Source of the DNA: Clostridium sp. CAG:302
GTDB lineage: Bacteria; Bacillota_I; Bacilli_A; RF39; UBA660
DNA length: 64,000 nt
Direction of reading: 5' to 3'
NCBI GenBank assembly: GCA_000431795.1
Contig: FR887368.1
Location: 90,288 to 154,287 of the forward strand
Numbering within the stretch: position 1 is the first letter of the stretch; each line of letters begins with the position of its first letter. Positions 42,641 to 52,584 of the stretch are shown in pieces. The notes beneath the pieces are model-generated. The model did no database searches, was not told the DNA's origin, and saw only the letters and a list, made by a program, of their open reading frames with translations. The position numbers and the translations under genes were made by a program.

Positions 42641-43902
42641 CATTCAAATTCAAAATCAAGTATTCTAACAGTATCTCCTTCTTCAATACCATTTTTTATA
42701 AGTTCTTCATCAAGGCCCATTTTTCTAAGTTTATTAGAAAATCTTTCATAAGCCTCTTCAGTATTAAAATTAGTCATTCTAAATAATTTTTCAATAGAAT
42801 CTCCTCTTACTACAAAGACATCTTTATCTTTAGAAATAGTAAATGGTTTTTCTTTCTTAAATTTATATAGAACATGACTTTCTTGAACATCATCAGTATA
42901 TAATACTTCTCTATCTATTTCTTTTACTAAAGTAGATAATCTATCTATTACTTTATCAAGACCATCATTTATTAAAGCAGTTACTTCATATATATCTTCA
43001 TTCCTAATCTTTTCTTTAAACTTCTTTAAATTCTCTTTAGCTTCTTCACCATCCATTTTATTAGCTATAATTATTTCTTTCTTAGTTAATAATTTAGGAC
43101 TAAAATCCTCAAGTTCTTTTCTTATAGCAACATAATCTTCATATGGTTCTCTTCCTTCAGTACCTGCCATATCTATAACATGAGCAATAATCTTAGTTCT
43201 CTCTATATGTTTTAAAAACTTATGACCAAGTCCTACACCTTCACTAGCGCCTTCAATTAAACCAGGAAGATCCGCTACTACAAAAGTATTATCTTTTGTT
43301 TTTACTACTCCTAAATTTGGTGATAAGGTAGTAAAATGATAATCTGCTATTTTAGGATTAGCATTTGATATCATAGATAGAATAGTACTCTTACCTACAG
43401 AAGGCATACCCACTAGGCCAACATCAGCAATCATACGTAGTTCAACTTTAATATTTCTTACTTCGCCAGGTTCTCCCTTTTCAGCATATGATGGACAAGG
43501 ATTACTTCTAGTGGCTAGACTAACATTACCTCTTCCACCCCTTCCACCATAAGCTATCGTAGCCATTTCACCTTGCTTAGTTAAGTCTGCTATTACTACA
43601 CCAGTATCGGCATCTTTAACAGTAGTTCCTACTGGTACTTTGATAATAACATCTTCACTATTACTACCAAACTTATTTTTACCTTCACCATTTTCACCAT
43701 TGTTACCTTTAATTTTCTTTTGGTATCTTAAATCAATTAGTGTCTTTAGGCCTTCATCAGCTTTAAATATTATATCTGATCCTTTACCCCCATTACCACC
43801 GAATGGTCCCCCCATTGGTACGCAGGCTTCTCTCCTAAAGGCCATACAGCCATTACCACCAGTACCGGCTTCTACTTTCATTACCACTTCATCGACAAAC
43901 AT
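42631..43902 (-). CDS. obgE: GTPase Obg
   Basis: Ribosome-assembly and stress GTPase. Obg Gly-rich fold (residues 1-157: VKVEAGTGGNGCMAFRREACVPMGGPFGGNGGKGS), G domain (GMPSVGKSTILS, DLPGLIEGASEGVGLG, NKMD) and the C-terminal OCT domain (after about 340). 423 residues, normal for Firmicutes. Its 3' end is part of the triple-hairpin element. Confidence 0.97.
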   Translation of the reverse strand: MFVDEVVMKVEAGTGGNGCMAFRREACVPMGGPFGGNGGKGSDIIFKADEGLKTLIDLRYQKKIKGNNGENGEGKNKFGSNSEDVIIKVPVGTTVKDADTGVVIADLTKQGEMATIAYGGRGGRGNVSLATRSNPCPSYAEKGEPGEVRNIKVELRMIADVGLVGMPSVGKSTILSMISNANPKIADYHFTTLSPNLGVVKTKDNTFVVADLPGLIEGASEGVGLGHKFLKHIERTKIIAHVIDMAGTEGREPYEDYVAIRKELEDFSPKLLTKKEIIIANKMDGEEAKENLKKFKEKIRNEDIYEVTALINDGLDKVIDRLSTLVKEIDREVLYTDDVQESHVLYKFKKEKPFTISKDKDVFVVRGDSIEKLFRMTNFNTEEAYERFSNKLRKMGLDEELIKNGIEEGDTVRILDFEFEWTR

Positions 43903-43909
43903 ATTATCA

Positions 43910-44035
43910 CTATCCTTCGTATTCTACTTTATACTTAACTACTAAATATAATATTATAATTAACATTACATATATTCCTGTTACCCATATTATCCTAAGA
44001 TAATTTATTTTTTTCTTTTCCTTTTTTTCTTTCAT
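43910..44035 (-). CDS. Small single-helix membrane protein, overlapping the P-type ATPase 3' end
   Basis: 41 residues: a Lys/Glu-rich start (MKEKKEKKKINYLR), one membrane helix (IIWVTGIYVMLIIILYLVV), then KYKVEYEG. AAGGA lies about 9 bases before the ATG at 44035. The first 41 bases overlap the end of the P-type ATPase in another frame. It ends seven bases before obgE. Function unknown; could be a regulatory subunit. Confidence 0.5.
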   Translation of the reverse strand: MKEKKEKKKINYLRIIWVTGIYVMLIIILYLVVKYKVEYEG

Positions 44036-46316
44036 TTTTTAAATTCCTTACTTTATTCACTATTTTATCGTATAATTCTCTAAAGAAATCTATAACATAA
44101 GTATCTACAAAGCCAAGAACTAAAATAAAGATGATACTTACTATACCAAATTTTGAGACTAAAAACAAGTCTGGAAGTAAAATTAGTAGTTCAAAAAATG
44201 ATATACTACAGAATATTAAGAGAATTTTACGCCATAAGTTAAGTGGTTTACATATCGTATATAGTAATCTTAGAGTTATTAATCCTGTTAGGGATACTAC
44301 TACCAGTCTATAGTTATTGAAGTCTTGGCCAAAGATACTACAGAACATTATTATTATGAATATATTTAACATTACCATTATTCCATTTGGTAGGGCATTT
44401 CTAAAGACATTTACTATGAAATCTTTACCTACTTTGTTATAGTTTGGTTCTAATGCTAGAAAGAATGATGGTATTCCTACACAAATAGCACTAATTAGTG
44501 ATAACTGAATTGGATAGAATGGATATTCATATGATAATATTATTGATGATAGGGATAGTAATAAGGAGTATGTTGTTTTAATTAGATACATTGAGGCTAC
44601 TCTTTCAATATTATTTACTACTCTTCTTCCTTCATTTACTATTTCAGGTAATGTACTAAAATCATTATTAGTTAGAACTACTTCACTAACACTTTTAGCG
44701 GCCCCAACACCACTTCCTAGAGCAATACCACAGTCAGCCTCTTTTAGAGCCAGGATATCATTTACACCATCACCAATCATACTAACAGTATTATTTTCTT
44801 TTAGAGCTTTGATTACTTTTTGTTTATCATTCGGAGTCATTCTACCAAAGATAGTTATTTCTTTGACAATTTTTACTAATTCATCATAATCTTTTGGTAA
44901 GTCTTTACCTTCAATAAATCTATCATAGCCATCAAACTCTAACTGTCTTAAAATATTAGATACAGTAACAGGGTTATCTCCAGATATTATTTTTATTTCA
45001 ACATCCTGCTGCTTGAAATAATTTAAAGTATCTTTAGCACTTGCTCTAACATTATCTTTTAAAATAATAAAGGCATCTACTTTAATATTGGTATTACCAC
45101 TAGCAAGAGTAATTATTCTATAGCCCTTTAATATATATTTAGTTAATTCCTCATAGTCAGTTAATTTTTTATCAGTAATATATTCTAAAGCTCCAAGATA
45201 GTACTTAGTATCATTTATAGTGGTAATACTACACTTTTTACTTGAAGAAAAAGCTGTTCTATCAGTTACATTTAAACTAGTCTTAATACCATATTTTTTC
45301 TTTAGAGCAATATCAGTAGCATTATTTCCTTCTTCAGTATTAATATTAGCTATTATTTCATCTACATTTATCTTATTATTAAGTACTACGGTATCCACTA
45401 CTTCCATAGTTCCATCAGTTATGGTACCCGTTTTATCTAGACATAGTACATCAGTACATGATAGTATTTCAATACCATGTAACTTTTGTATTAGAACTTT
45501 CTTTTTAGCCATCTTTAATACACCCGCAGTTAAAGCTATTGAAGTAAGTAAAACTAAGCCTTCAGGCATCATACCTATTATACCCGCTACTGTGGATAGT
45601 ATAGCTTCTTTATAGGTTAGCCCACTACGAAAATACTGACTTATAAATAATAGAATACCTACTGGTACAATTAAAAATGTTATTATTTTTAGTATTTTAT
45701 TAATAGTATTTTGTAAGTATGAAGTGTTATCTTTTACTGAGGCAGCATCTTTTACTAAAGAACTAGCATAACTATCTTTGGTTAGGCCTATTACTTTGGC
45801 ATAAGCAGTACCACTAGTAACTATTGATCCAGACATTATTTTATCATCTTTCTTTTTCTGAATAGCATTTGATTCACCAGTAATAATACTCTCATCTACC
45901 TCAAGTGAACCACTCTTTATTACTTCAAGGTCAACAAGAATATTATCTCCTGATGATAGATAAAGAGTATCACCTAATACAATTTCTTCTTTTGGTATTT
46001 CTTCCTTTTTGCCATCACGAACTACTGTTACTTTTTCCTGATTAGTAACTCTAATATTATCTAGAGTTCTCTTAGCTTTTAATTCCTGATAGATAGCTAT
46101 TATAGTATTAAATACTGCCGTTCCTATAAAAGTAGCATTTTGTATAGAACCTGTAGTTAGTGTTAAAACCATTAGAGCTATATTTAAAATATTAAATAGC
46201 GTTATGGTATTAGATAATACTATTTCTTTAGTAGTTCTTGTATATTTTACTTTTTCATCATTGGATAGTCCATTATTCTTCCTATATTCTACTTCTTGTT
46301 TAGTTAAACCTTCCAT
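43995..46316 (-). CDS. Cation-transporting P-type ATPase (CtpE-like)
   Basis: Pumps a cation using ATP through an aspartyl phosphate. ITGES (A domain), MMPEGLVLLTS in helix 4, CLDKTGTITDG with the phosphorylated Asp, and GDGVNDILALKEADCGIALG are all present. About ten helices. The MPEGL motif and overall layout match the CtpE/HAD-IC type linked to calcium in Mycobacterium; ion uncertain here. 773 residues. Confidence 0.9.
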   Translation of the reverse strand: MEGLTKQEVEYRKNNGLSNDEKVKYTRTTKEIVLSNTITLFNILNIALMVLTLTTGSIQNATFIGTAVFNTIIAIYQELKAKRTLDNIRVTNQEKVTVVRDGKKEEIPKEEIVLGDTLYLSSGDNILVDLEVIKSGSLEVDESIITGESNAIQKKKDDKIMSGSIVTSGTAYAKVIGLTKDSYASSLVKDAASVKDNTSYLQNTINKILKIITFLIVPVGILLFISQYFRSGLTYKEAILSTVAGIIGMMPEGLVLLTSIALTAGVLKMAKKKVLIQKLHGIEILSCTDVLCLDKTGTITDGTMEVVDTVVLNNKINVDEIIANINTEEGNNATDIALKKKYGIKTSLNVTDRTAFSSSKKCSITTINDTKYYLGALEYITDKKLTDYEELTKYILKGYRIITLASGNTNIKVDAFIILKDNVRASAKDTLNYFKQQDVEIKIISGDNPVTVSNILRQLEFDGYDRFIEGKDLPKDYDELVKIVKEITIFGRMTPNDKQKVIKALKENNTVSMIGDGVNDILALKEADCGIALGSGVGAAKSVSEVVLTNNDFSTLPEIVNEGRRVVNNIERVASMYLIKTTYSLLLSLSSIILSYEYPFYPIQLSLISAICVGIPSFFLALEPNYNKVGKDFIVNVFRNALPNGIMVMLNIFIIIMFCSIFGQDFNNYRLVVVSLTGLITLRLLYTICKPLNLWRKILLIFCSISFFELLILLPDLFLVSKFGIVSIIFILVLGFVDTYVIDFFRELYDKIVNKVRNLKNERKKGKEKNKLS

Positions 46317-46334
46317 AGTTAGCCTCCTTATAAG

Positions 46335-46354
46335 TTAAAAGAGCTATATAGCTC
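46335..46354 (-). terminator. Terminator of the M23 peptidase gene
   Basis: AAGAGCTA/TAGCTCTT stem followed by TTTT on the minus strand, adjoining the stop. Confidence 0.75.
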
Positions 46355-47551
46355 TTATCTACTGAAATATCCTCCGCCACTATAATATAGAGCAGGGAAA
46401 TTTATTATGTTTCTTGGATTAAATGAATTAGCATTAAAATTATAAGCATTATGTCCATAAGCCATACCAAAGTGTAAGTGAGCTCCTGTTGTACAATTAT
46501 CATATGACTGAGTAGAATATCCTCCTACCTCACCTATCTTTGTCTGTGGAGTTACTACTTGATCTACAGATACTGATATTCTAAGTAAATGTAGGTATAC
46601 TGTAGTATAAGGAATACCATTAACATTATGATATACCCATACTTGGTTACCACCACAACTTGAATAATTAACTATTCTAGCTACTACTCCGTTAGCAGCA
46701 GGATATGCTGTTGTTCCTTCACTGACACAGTCTAAGTCAATACCATGGTGTCCACCACCACCAGACCAGTCTTCTCTAATGTTGTATCCCGTGTATTCAC
46801 TAGTTACACAACCCCAATTAAGTGGGTAACTCCAACCTGTTGCTGTTATAGTAACATTACCACTATTATATTTTCTACCACAAGTAGATATTTCTTCATT
46901 ATTTTTACATCCTTTAGCGGTTAATCTAGATATCTCAGCTTTCATGTCCCTTATATCTTCTTCAATAGTAGTTCCCTCTTCTTTATAATTTGATAAATTA
47001 GCTCTTAAAGTGATTAGTTTTGAATTTAAACTATTACTTTCTGTTTCAAGATTACTTCTTTTTGTAGATAATTCTGATTTCTTTTTTTCTAATTCTTCTA
47101 CTAATTTAGTTAATTCATTCATTAGATTATCATTATACTCAGTAAGCTGAGAAGCTACAGAATATCTATATATAAAATCGGTGTAAGAGTCTGCTTGAAA
47201 GATATATTCTAAATAAACATTTTCTCCCGATGATACTTGAAGAAATTTTAGTAGTTCATCTGTTTCATCTTTCTTTTCTTCTATCTTTTTTTGATTAGTA
47301 TTAATATCATCTTCAGTTTTTTTAATATCACTCTTAATACTATTTACCTTACCAGTAATAACATTAATCTCACTAGTTAATGATACTATTTGTTCATCAG
47401 TTAACTTCTTATTATTTTTATTTTCTTCATACTTAGCTTCTAGGTTAGATAATTCTTTTCTTAAGTCTCCTAGTGTCTTAGCCTCTACTTTATATGTTGG
47501 TATAAGTACTATTATAAATAATGTTATAAAAATTATTATCTTCTTATTCAT
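46355..47551 (-). CDS. M23 peptidase with N-terminal coiled coil (EnvC/PcsB-like)
   Basis: Peptidoglycan endopeptidase at the cell surface. Signal peptide (1-24), long coiled coil (about 27-240), then the M23/LytM domain with zinc ligands: HHGIDLDC and HLHFGMA. 398 residues. The coiled coil is the kind that FtsEX-type regulators act on. Single gene with its own terminator. Confidence 0.92.
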   Translation of the reverse strand: MNKKIIIFITLFIIVLIPTYKVEAKTLGDLRKELSNLEAKYEENKNNKKLTDEQIVSLTSEINVITGKVNSIKSDIKKTEDDINTNQKKIEEKKDETDELLKFLQVSSGENVYLEYIFQADSYTDFIYRYSVASQLTEYNDNLMNELTKLVEELEKKKSELSTKRSNLETESNSLNSKLITLRANLSNYKEEGTTIEEDIRDMKAEISRLTAKGCKNNEEISTCGRKYNSGNVTITATGWSYPLNWGCVTSEYTGYNIREDWSGGGGHHGIDLDCVSEGTTAYPAANGVVARIVNYSSCGGNQVWVYHNVNGIPYTTVYLHLLRISVSVDQVVTPQTKIGEVGGYSTQSYDNCTTGAHLHFGMAYGHNAYNFNANSFNPRNIINFPALYYSGGGYFSR

Positions 47552-47642
47552 TCATATCACATCTTTCATTATAATTATATATTAAATATTTTTTTTAGTC
47601 AATTAATTTGATTTATTTTACATTATTTAACACTAGCATAGC

Positions 47643-47681
47643 AAAAAATGATTTTTAGTATTTATAACCAAAAATCATTCT
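47643..47681 (-). terminator. Terminator of topA
   Basis: AATGATTTTTGG/CTAAAAATCATT stem followed by TTTT, minus strand. Confidence 0.75.
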
Positions 47682-47710
47682 TATTTTAATAAATCCCTAT
47701 TAATTACAGC

Positions 47711-49753
47711 TTAGCCATTATCTTTTTCATAATCACAGTTCATACACTTAATTTTATCTTTCTTTTCAACTAAAGTTCCATGACAATTAGGACATTTTTC
47801 TTCAAGAGGTTTATCCCAAGTAGCAAAATCACACTTAGGATAGTTCAAGCAGCCATAAAATATTTTACCTCTTTTAGTCTTCTTCTCAACTACTTTACCA
47901 TCACATTTAGGACAGTCCATTATTTCTACTACTTTTTTCTCTTCTTTGTCATTTTTTATATACTTACAAGTAGGATAGTTCGAGCAGGCAACAAACTTAC
48001 CATATCTACTTTGTTTTATAACTAACTCACTACCACAATTAGGACATATCTCTCCAGTCTTTTCAGGAGCCTTCTTTTCCATCTCCTTGAAGGCGACTTC
48101 CACTTTAGGTTCAAAGTCATCATAAAACATTTTAAGTAGTTTATACCACTCCATATCACCTTCAGCAATCTTATCAAGATCATCTTCCATATTCTTAGTA
48201 TATTCAACATTAATAATATCTTTAAAGAATTCTTGTAACTTATCAGTAGTTTCAATACCAATTTCGGTAGGAATAAACTTCTTATCTTCTACTTTAACAT
48301 AATTTCTTTCTTTAATAGTATCAATGGTTTTAGCATAAGTAGAAGGTCTACCAATACCAAGTTCTTCCATTTCTTTAATTAATTTACTTTCTGTGTATCT
48401 AGCAGGAGGTTTAGTAGTATGTGAAGAATATTCTATCTTATTAGATACAATAACATTACTATTATAAGTACTAAAGTCAGGAAGTACTGTATCTTCACTA
48501 TCTTCATAAATATTATATACTTTTAAATATCCATCAAAAATAAGTACTTGACCAGTAGTTTTAAACTGATAATTATTATTATCAAGTATAACAGTAGTAG
48601 CCTCTACCTTAGCGTCTTTCATTAGTGATGCTAAAGCTCTATAATAAATAATCTTATATAGTTTATATTCATCATTAGATAAATATTCTTTTATCTTATC
48701 AGGATGTCTATTAATTGATGTTGGTCTAATAGCCTCATGAGCATCTTGAACATTCTCAGTCTTAGTACTTTTCTTTACATAACCAACATATTCACTACCA
48801 AAGTTATCTTTAATATATCCATAAGTTTCTTTAACAAATTCATCAGAAAGTCTTACCGAATCTGTTCTCATATAAGAAATCAAACCGACAGTCTCACTAC
48901 CTAAATCAATACCTTCATATAACTTTTGAGCAATACTCATAGTCTTTTTTGAAGTAAATCCCAGTTTATTAGAGGCCTCCTGCTGTAGTGTACTCGTAGT
49001 AAAAGGAAACTTACTCTTCTTAGCCTTTTCTTTTTTATCAACACTCTCTATCTTAAAAGCATTAGATAGCTTACTTAATATTTCTTTAGCCTCTACTTCT
49101 TTCTTAATCTCAATCTTTTTATGATTATAAGTATCAAGCTTAGCGCTAAAGTCATTAAAATAAGCATCTATCTCAAAATATTCTTCTGGTATAAAAGCTT
49201 CAATTTCTCTTTCTCTATCTACGATTAACTTAAGAGCCACTGACTGAACTCTACCCGCAGACTTTCCACCAGTCTTAGACTGCATAAGTTTACTAAGTCT
49301 AAAACCAATAATTCTATCTAGAATTCTTCTTGTCTCCTGTGACTTAACTAAATTATCATCTATTTTTCTAGCTTTAGCAAAAGAATCTAAAACAGCCTTC
49401 TTAGTTATTTCATTAAATACTATACGATCATAATCTTTATCCGTAAGACCTAAAGTATCATATAAATGCCAACTAATAGCCTCTCCTTCACGATCGGGGT
49501 CGGTTGCTAAATAAACAAAGTCTGAATCTTTAACATCTTTCTTTAATTCTTTTACTATTTTATTTTTACCCTTTATAATTTGATAATCAGGTTTAAAATT
49601 ATTATCAATATCAACACCAAAACCAAACTTCCCAGAAGTAGATAAATCTCTAATATGTCCTACTGAAGATACTACTTTATATTCACTTCCTAAATATTTT
49701 TCTATTGTTTTACTCTTATGTGGGGACTCCACTATTACTAATTTCTTTGCCAT
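47711..49753 (-). CDS. topA: DNA topoisomerase I
   Basis: Relaxes negative supercoils. TOPRIM domain (VESPHKSKTIEKYLG, TDPDREGEAISWHL), catalytic Tyr in LISYMRTDSVRLS, and three C-terminal zinc fingers (CPNCGSELV, CPKCDGKVV, CPNCHGTLV). The start at 49753 (MAKKLVIVES) has AAAGGA upstream; an in-frame ATG at 49777 has no ribosome site. 680 residues, normal. Confidence 0.96.
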   Translation of the reverse strand: MAKKLVIVESPHKSKTIEKYLGSEYKVVSSVGHIRDLSTSGKFGFGVDIDNNFKPDYQIIKGKNKIVKELKKDVKDSDFVYLATDPDREGEAISWHLYDTLGLTDKDYDRIVFNEITKKAVLDSFAKARKIDDNLVKSQETRRILDRIIGFRLSKLMQSKTGGKSAGRVQSVALKLIVDREREIEAFIPEEYFEIDAYFNDFSAKLDTYNHKKIEIKKEVEAKEILSKLSNAFKIESVDKKEKAKKSKFPFTTSTLQQEASNKLGFTSKKTMSIAQKLYEGIDLGSETVGLISYMRTDSVRLSDEFVKETYGYIKDNFGSEYVGYVKKSTKTENVQDAHEAIRPTSINRHPDKIKEYLSNDEYKLYKIIYYRALASLMKDAKVEATTVILDNNNYQFKTTGQVLIFDGYLKVYNIYEDSEDTVLPDFSTYNSNVIVSNKIEYSSHTTKPPARYTESKLIKEMEELGIGRPSTYAKTIDTIKERNYVKVEDKKFIPTEIGIETTDKLQEFFKDIINVEYTKNMEDDLDKIAEGDMEWYKLLKMFYDDFEPKVEVAFKEMEKKAPEKTGEICPNCGSELVIKQSRYGKFVACSNYPTCKYIKNDKEEKKVVEIMDCPKCDGKVVEKKTKRGKIFYGCLNYPKCDFATWDKPLEEKCPNCHGTLVEKKDKIKCMNCDYEKDNG

Positions 49754-49837
49754 AGAATCCTTTCCTTTCTGTAACATTATATACTACTTTATTAGTAAAT
49801 TGCAAGTACTTTTTTTATTTTCACACAATATAACATA

Positions 49838-49862
49838 AATAGCTTCCTTATAAAGGAAGCTA
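49838..49862 (-). terminator. Terminator of the deacetylase-like gene
   Basis: TAGCTTCC/GGAAGCTA stem, minus strand, followed by TTTATG; weak T run. Confidence 0.5.
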
Positions 49863-49940
49863 CTATATATATAAACACAAGCTAATGCTCATGACACTAT
49901 ATATTATGCTATTTATTATGAAATAGTTCATATTTTTAAT

Positions 49941-50741
49941 CTATTCTGTAAGTAATTCTTCTATAGGTACAATCATATATCCTTTACTATTAATATACTT
50001 AACTATAATATCAAGATTATTCATATCATTAAGAAGTATTATGCTACCATTAGTTAAATTATTCTTAATATCCAAATAATCGCCAACTATACTAGGTATT
50101 ACAACATACATCTTCTTCTTATTACAAATACTCAAAGTATCATTATTTTTCTCCATACTTAGACAATATATAGATTTATTCTTACTAATTCTATTAATAA
50201 TTGTATTATCGTTATCAAGTATTTCTTCACTATATATACCATTATTACCATAAGTATAAATACTATTCTTATTAATCTTTTTAATATTATTTATAGATAC
50301 ATCTTTATGATTTAAAAATATTGTAATATTATTATTCTTAATCTTATCAATATTATCATAATTAGTAATAACAAGTAAGGACACTCTATTACTGGAGGTA
50401 TTACCTCCTATAATATATTTATCCATATTATTAGATAACATCTCACTAGGTAATATATCATTATATACAAGATAATCCTCTCTAAAGATACCACTTACTT
50501 TCATATTCTCATAACTCTTATCAAGATCTACACTTTTTCCCTTAACTCCAGGAATAATAGTATTACTATCAAGTACTGCATTAACAGGAAGGACTTCATA
50601 TTTATCTTTTAATAAGTCTATCTTATTCATAAGTGGATCTTTCTTATTAATAAAATTCATTACTCTATCTGTATAAAAAAAACTAAATAGTACAAGTACT
50701 AATAACGATACCATTTTAAATATATTCTTCAAGATAATCAC
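49941..50741 (-). CDS. Membrane-anchored protein related to polysaccharide deacetylases, catalytic site not evident
   Basis: N-terminal membrane helix (about residues 8-24) and an extracytoplasmic domain of about 230 residues. The last part (SIILLNDMNNLDIIVKYINSKGYMIVPIEELL) resembles the NodB-fold C-terminal helix of polysaccharide deacetylases, but I see no DxDD or metal His pair. It may be a catalytically dead relative or something else. Alone between topA and the flavin cluster. Confidence 0.5.
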   Translation of the reverse strand: MIILKNIFKMVSLLVLVLFSFFYTDRVMNFINKKDPLMNKIDLLKDKYEVLPVNAVLDSNTIIPGVKGKSVDLDKSYENMKVSGIFREDYLVYNDILPSEMLSNNMDKYIIGGNTSSNRVSLLVITNYDNIDKIKNNNITIFLNHKDVSINNIKKINKNSIYTYGNNGIYSEEILDNDNTIINRISKNKSIYCLSMEKNNDTLSICNKKKMYVVIPSIVGDYLDIKNNLTNGSIILLNDMNNLDIIVKYINSKGYMIVPIEELLTE

Positions 50742-50759
50742 CTAATAATATATATGAAT

Positions 50760-50800
50760 TAAAAAATAAAAGTACTACTTAAAATAGCACTTTTATTTCT
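50760..50800 (-). terminator. Terminator of the flavin/electron-transfer cluster
   Basis: AAATAAAAGTGCTA/TAGTACTTTTATTT imperfect stem with T run, minus strand, at the stop of the FMN-binding gene. Confidence 0.65.
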
Positions 50801-51239
50801 TTGCTTGTTTTAAAGCATTGCTTGCAGCTTCATATAAAGCATCAATTTTAATAGTACAACCACTTACTGCGTCAGTTTTACCATCTTCATCTAACTTTAG
50901 ACTATCAATACCTTGGTTTTTAACAATATAGTCCTCAAGAGCCTTAACCTGAGTATCCCATTCACCAATAGTACTTCCATAAGGATTATTATACATACCA
51001 TATTCACTGCCTAAAGCTTTTTTAGTAGTCTTAACACCATCTTTAGTATAAGTAGTATCAAGTTCTACACTAGTAATCTTACCATTACTATCAACAGTAA
51101 CAGTAGCAGTAGCAGTATTATCTTGTCCACCATAACTATCAGTAGCAGTACCAGTATATATACCTTCTTTATATCCCTTTGCACAGCCTCCTAGTAGTAG
51201 TAGACTAACCATACTAAGTACAATTATCTTCTTTTTCAT
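50793..51239 (-). CDS. FMN-binding lipoprotein (PplA-like)
   Basis: Lipobox LLLGGC (Cys19), then one FMN_bind domain with DAVSGCTIK (Thr129 is the expected covalent FMN site) and the repeated YTGTATDSYGG strand. Such proteins receive FMN from ApbE and pass electrons out of the cell. 148 residues. Last gene of a cluster whose first is ApbE. The usual SGAT is SGCT here. Confidence 0.85.
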   Translation of the reverse strand: MKKKIIVLSMVSLLLLGGCAKGYKEGIYTGTATDSYGGQDNTATATVTVDSNGKITSVELDTTYTKDGVKTTKKALGSEYGMYNNPYGSTIGEWDTQVKALEDYIVKNQGIDSLKLDEDGKTDAVSGCTIKIDALYEAASNALKQAKK

Positions 51240-51298
51240 ATTTCCTCCTACTATCTAATTATAAAACATTTTAATTACTTTGACTAGTATTTTTTATT

Positions 51299-51607
51299 TT
51301 ATTTATTAAATTTGTTTCTAATAAATATTCTTATTCTATTACTAATACTAGGCTTTCTATATATAATAGTTAACACTAGTATCAAAAGGCAAAAGATAAA
51401 TTCAGTAGTAGTAACCACTTTAAGCATAAATTCATTACTACATAAAATAGCATATAAAAAGTATGACAAACTACTTATTACCCATAATATCCATGAAGAA
51501 ATACTAAGATCACTAGCAGTTTTATTTCTAAGTATTTTTATAGTCTGAGGTAAATAAGAAAAGAAAGTGCTAATCGTAGCTATTCCAAGTAAAATATTAA
51601 CTAACAT
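51299..51607 (-). CDS. SemiSWEET / PQ-loop sugar transporter
   Basis: 102 residues, three membrane helices, with the PQ motif in TFFSYLPQTIKILR and SISSWILWVISS. SemiSWEETs dimerise to carry sugars. Overlap and spacing with the neighbours suggest it is in the ApbE operon, although a sugar carrier there is unusual. Confidence 0.8.
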   Translation of the reverse strand: MLVNILLGIATISTFFSYLPQTIKILRNKTASDLSISSWILWVISSLSYFLYAILCSNEFMLKVVTTTEFIFCLLILVLTIIYRKPSISNRIRIFIRNKFNK

Positions 51608-51615
51608 AACTTCGC

Positions 51616-52080
51616 CTACACTACTTTTTTTAACATATTAGTAACCATATCAATTACTAATTTCTTATTATCTTCTCTATTATCACAAATAGCCTTTACT
51701 ATTTCATTATAATAGTTATTATTATCTCTATCATAAATACTAATATAAACAATATTATCTTCACCATATAAATTAAATTTATCTACTCTATTTAATTTGC
51801 CAGTAACACCAATACCATAATTAGAATTAGTATAATTACTAATATTTTTACTCATTTCATTACTAGTCTCAGCACTATAGACAGTATATTTATCAATAAT
51901 ATTACTACTTACTCCCATTTTAATTTTATATTCATTAGAATAAGTAACTGCTCCAAACTTAAATACTTCACTAGATCCCTCGATATTAGTAATAGCATTA
52001 GCTATACCACCGCCAGTACAAGATTCCATTGTACTAATAGTTTTATTCTTTTCAGTTAATAATTTAATAACTTCATTCAT
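51616..52080 (-). CDS. pncC: CinA C-terminal domain protein (nicotinamide-nucleotide amidase type)
   Basis: 154 residues. TMESCTGGGIANAITNIEGSSEVF and TYSNEYKIKMGV are characteristic, and the GVTG segment is kept, but the usual G(I)AGPxGG loop after it is diverged (GVTGKLNRVDKFNLYG). Deamidates NMN in homologues; activity here uncertain. Between SemiSWEET and the Gx transporter. Confidence 0.8.
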   Translation of the reverse strand: MNEVIKLLTEKNKTISTMESCTGGGIANAITNIEGSSEVFKFGAVTYSNEYKIKMGVSSNIIDKYTVYSAETSNEMSKNISNYTNSNYGIGVTGKLNRVDKFNLYGEDNIVYISIYDRDNNNYYNEIVKAICDNREDNKKLVIDMVTNMLKKVV

Positions 52081-52083
52081 ACT

Positions 52084-52584
52084 CTAATTCCTTCCTATAT
52101 TCTTTGTATTATCTATAAGTTTTTTAGATACTATTCCCACGATTATACCCGTAGGAATAGAAAATATTAATAAATATGGTAAATAATAGGTAATATTATA
52201 ATTATTAAGTACTAATATTCCTACAAGTACTTGTCCTATACTATGAAATATACTACCTACTATTGATACACCAATTATAGATAATTTAGTTTTCTTAACT
52301 AGTACCATAGCTATTATACTAAATAATGCTCCTGATAAAGAAAAGAAAAAATTAATACCAAAGCCTGTTCTGAGTAAGGCTACAATTAATACTCTAATAA
52401 GTGATACCATAATTGAAGTCTTAAAGCCATATTTATATAAAACATATATTATAACAATATTTGATAAACCAAGTTTTAATCCTGGTATAAAATCACTAAT
52501 AAAAGTAAAATAACTCTCTATAATAGAAATAACTACACTTATTGCGGTCATTATTCCTATTACTGTAATATCTCTTGTTTTCAT
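52084..52584 (-). CDS. Gx transporter family protein (EetB-like)
   Basis: 166 residues, five or six helices, matching PF07456 (long called heptaprenyl diphosphate synthase component I). In Listeria-type extracellular electron transfer loci this family is EetB, next to EetA. PGLKLGLSNIVIIYVLYKYG and ALLRTGFGINFF are typical. Its stop is four bases from pncC and it overlaps the EetA-like gene by one base. Confidence 0.8.
   Translation of the reverse strand: MKTRDITVIGIMTAISVVISIIESYFTFISDFIPGLKLGLSNIVIIYVLYKYGFKTSIMVSLIRVLIVALLRTGFGINFFFSLSGALFSIIAMVLVKKTKLSIIGVSIVGSIFHSIGQVLVGILVLNNYNITYYLPYLLIFSIPTGIIVGIVSKKLIDNTKNIGRN

Noticed and set aside
52084..52584. Heptaprenyl diphosphate synthase component I
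   Set aside because: That old name comes from gene neighbourhood; the protein is a membrane Gx/ECF-like carrier and its neighbours here are ApbE and NusG_II.
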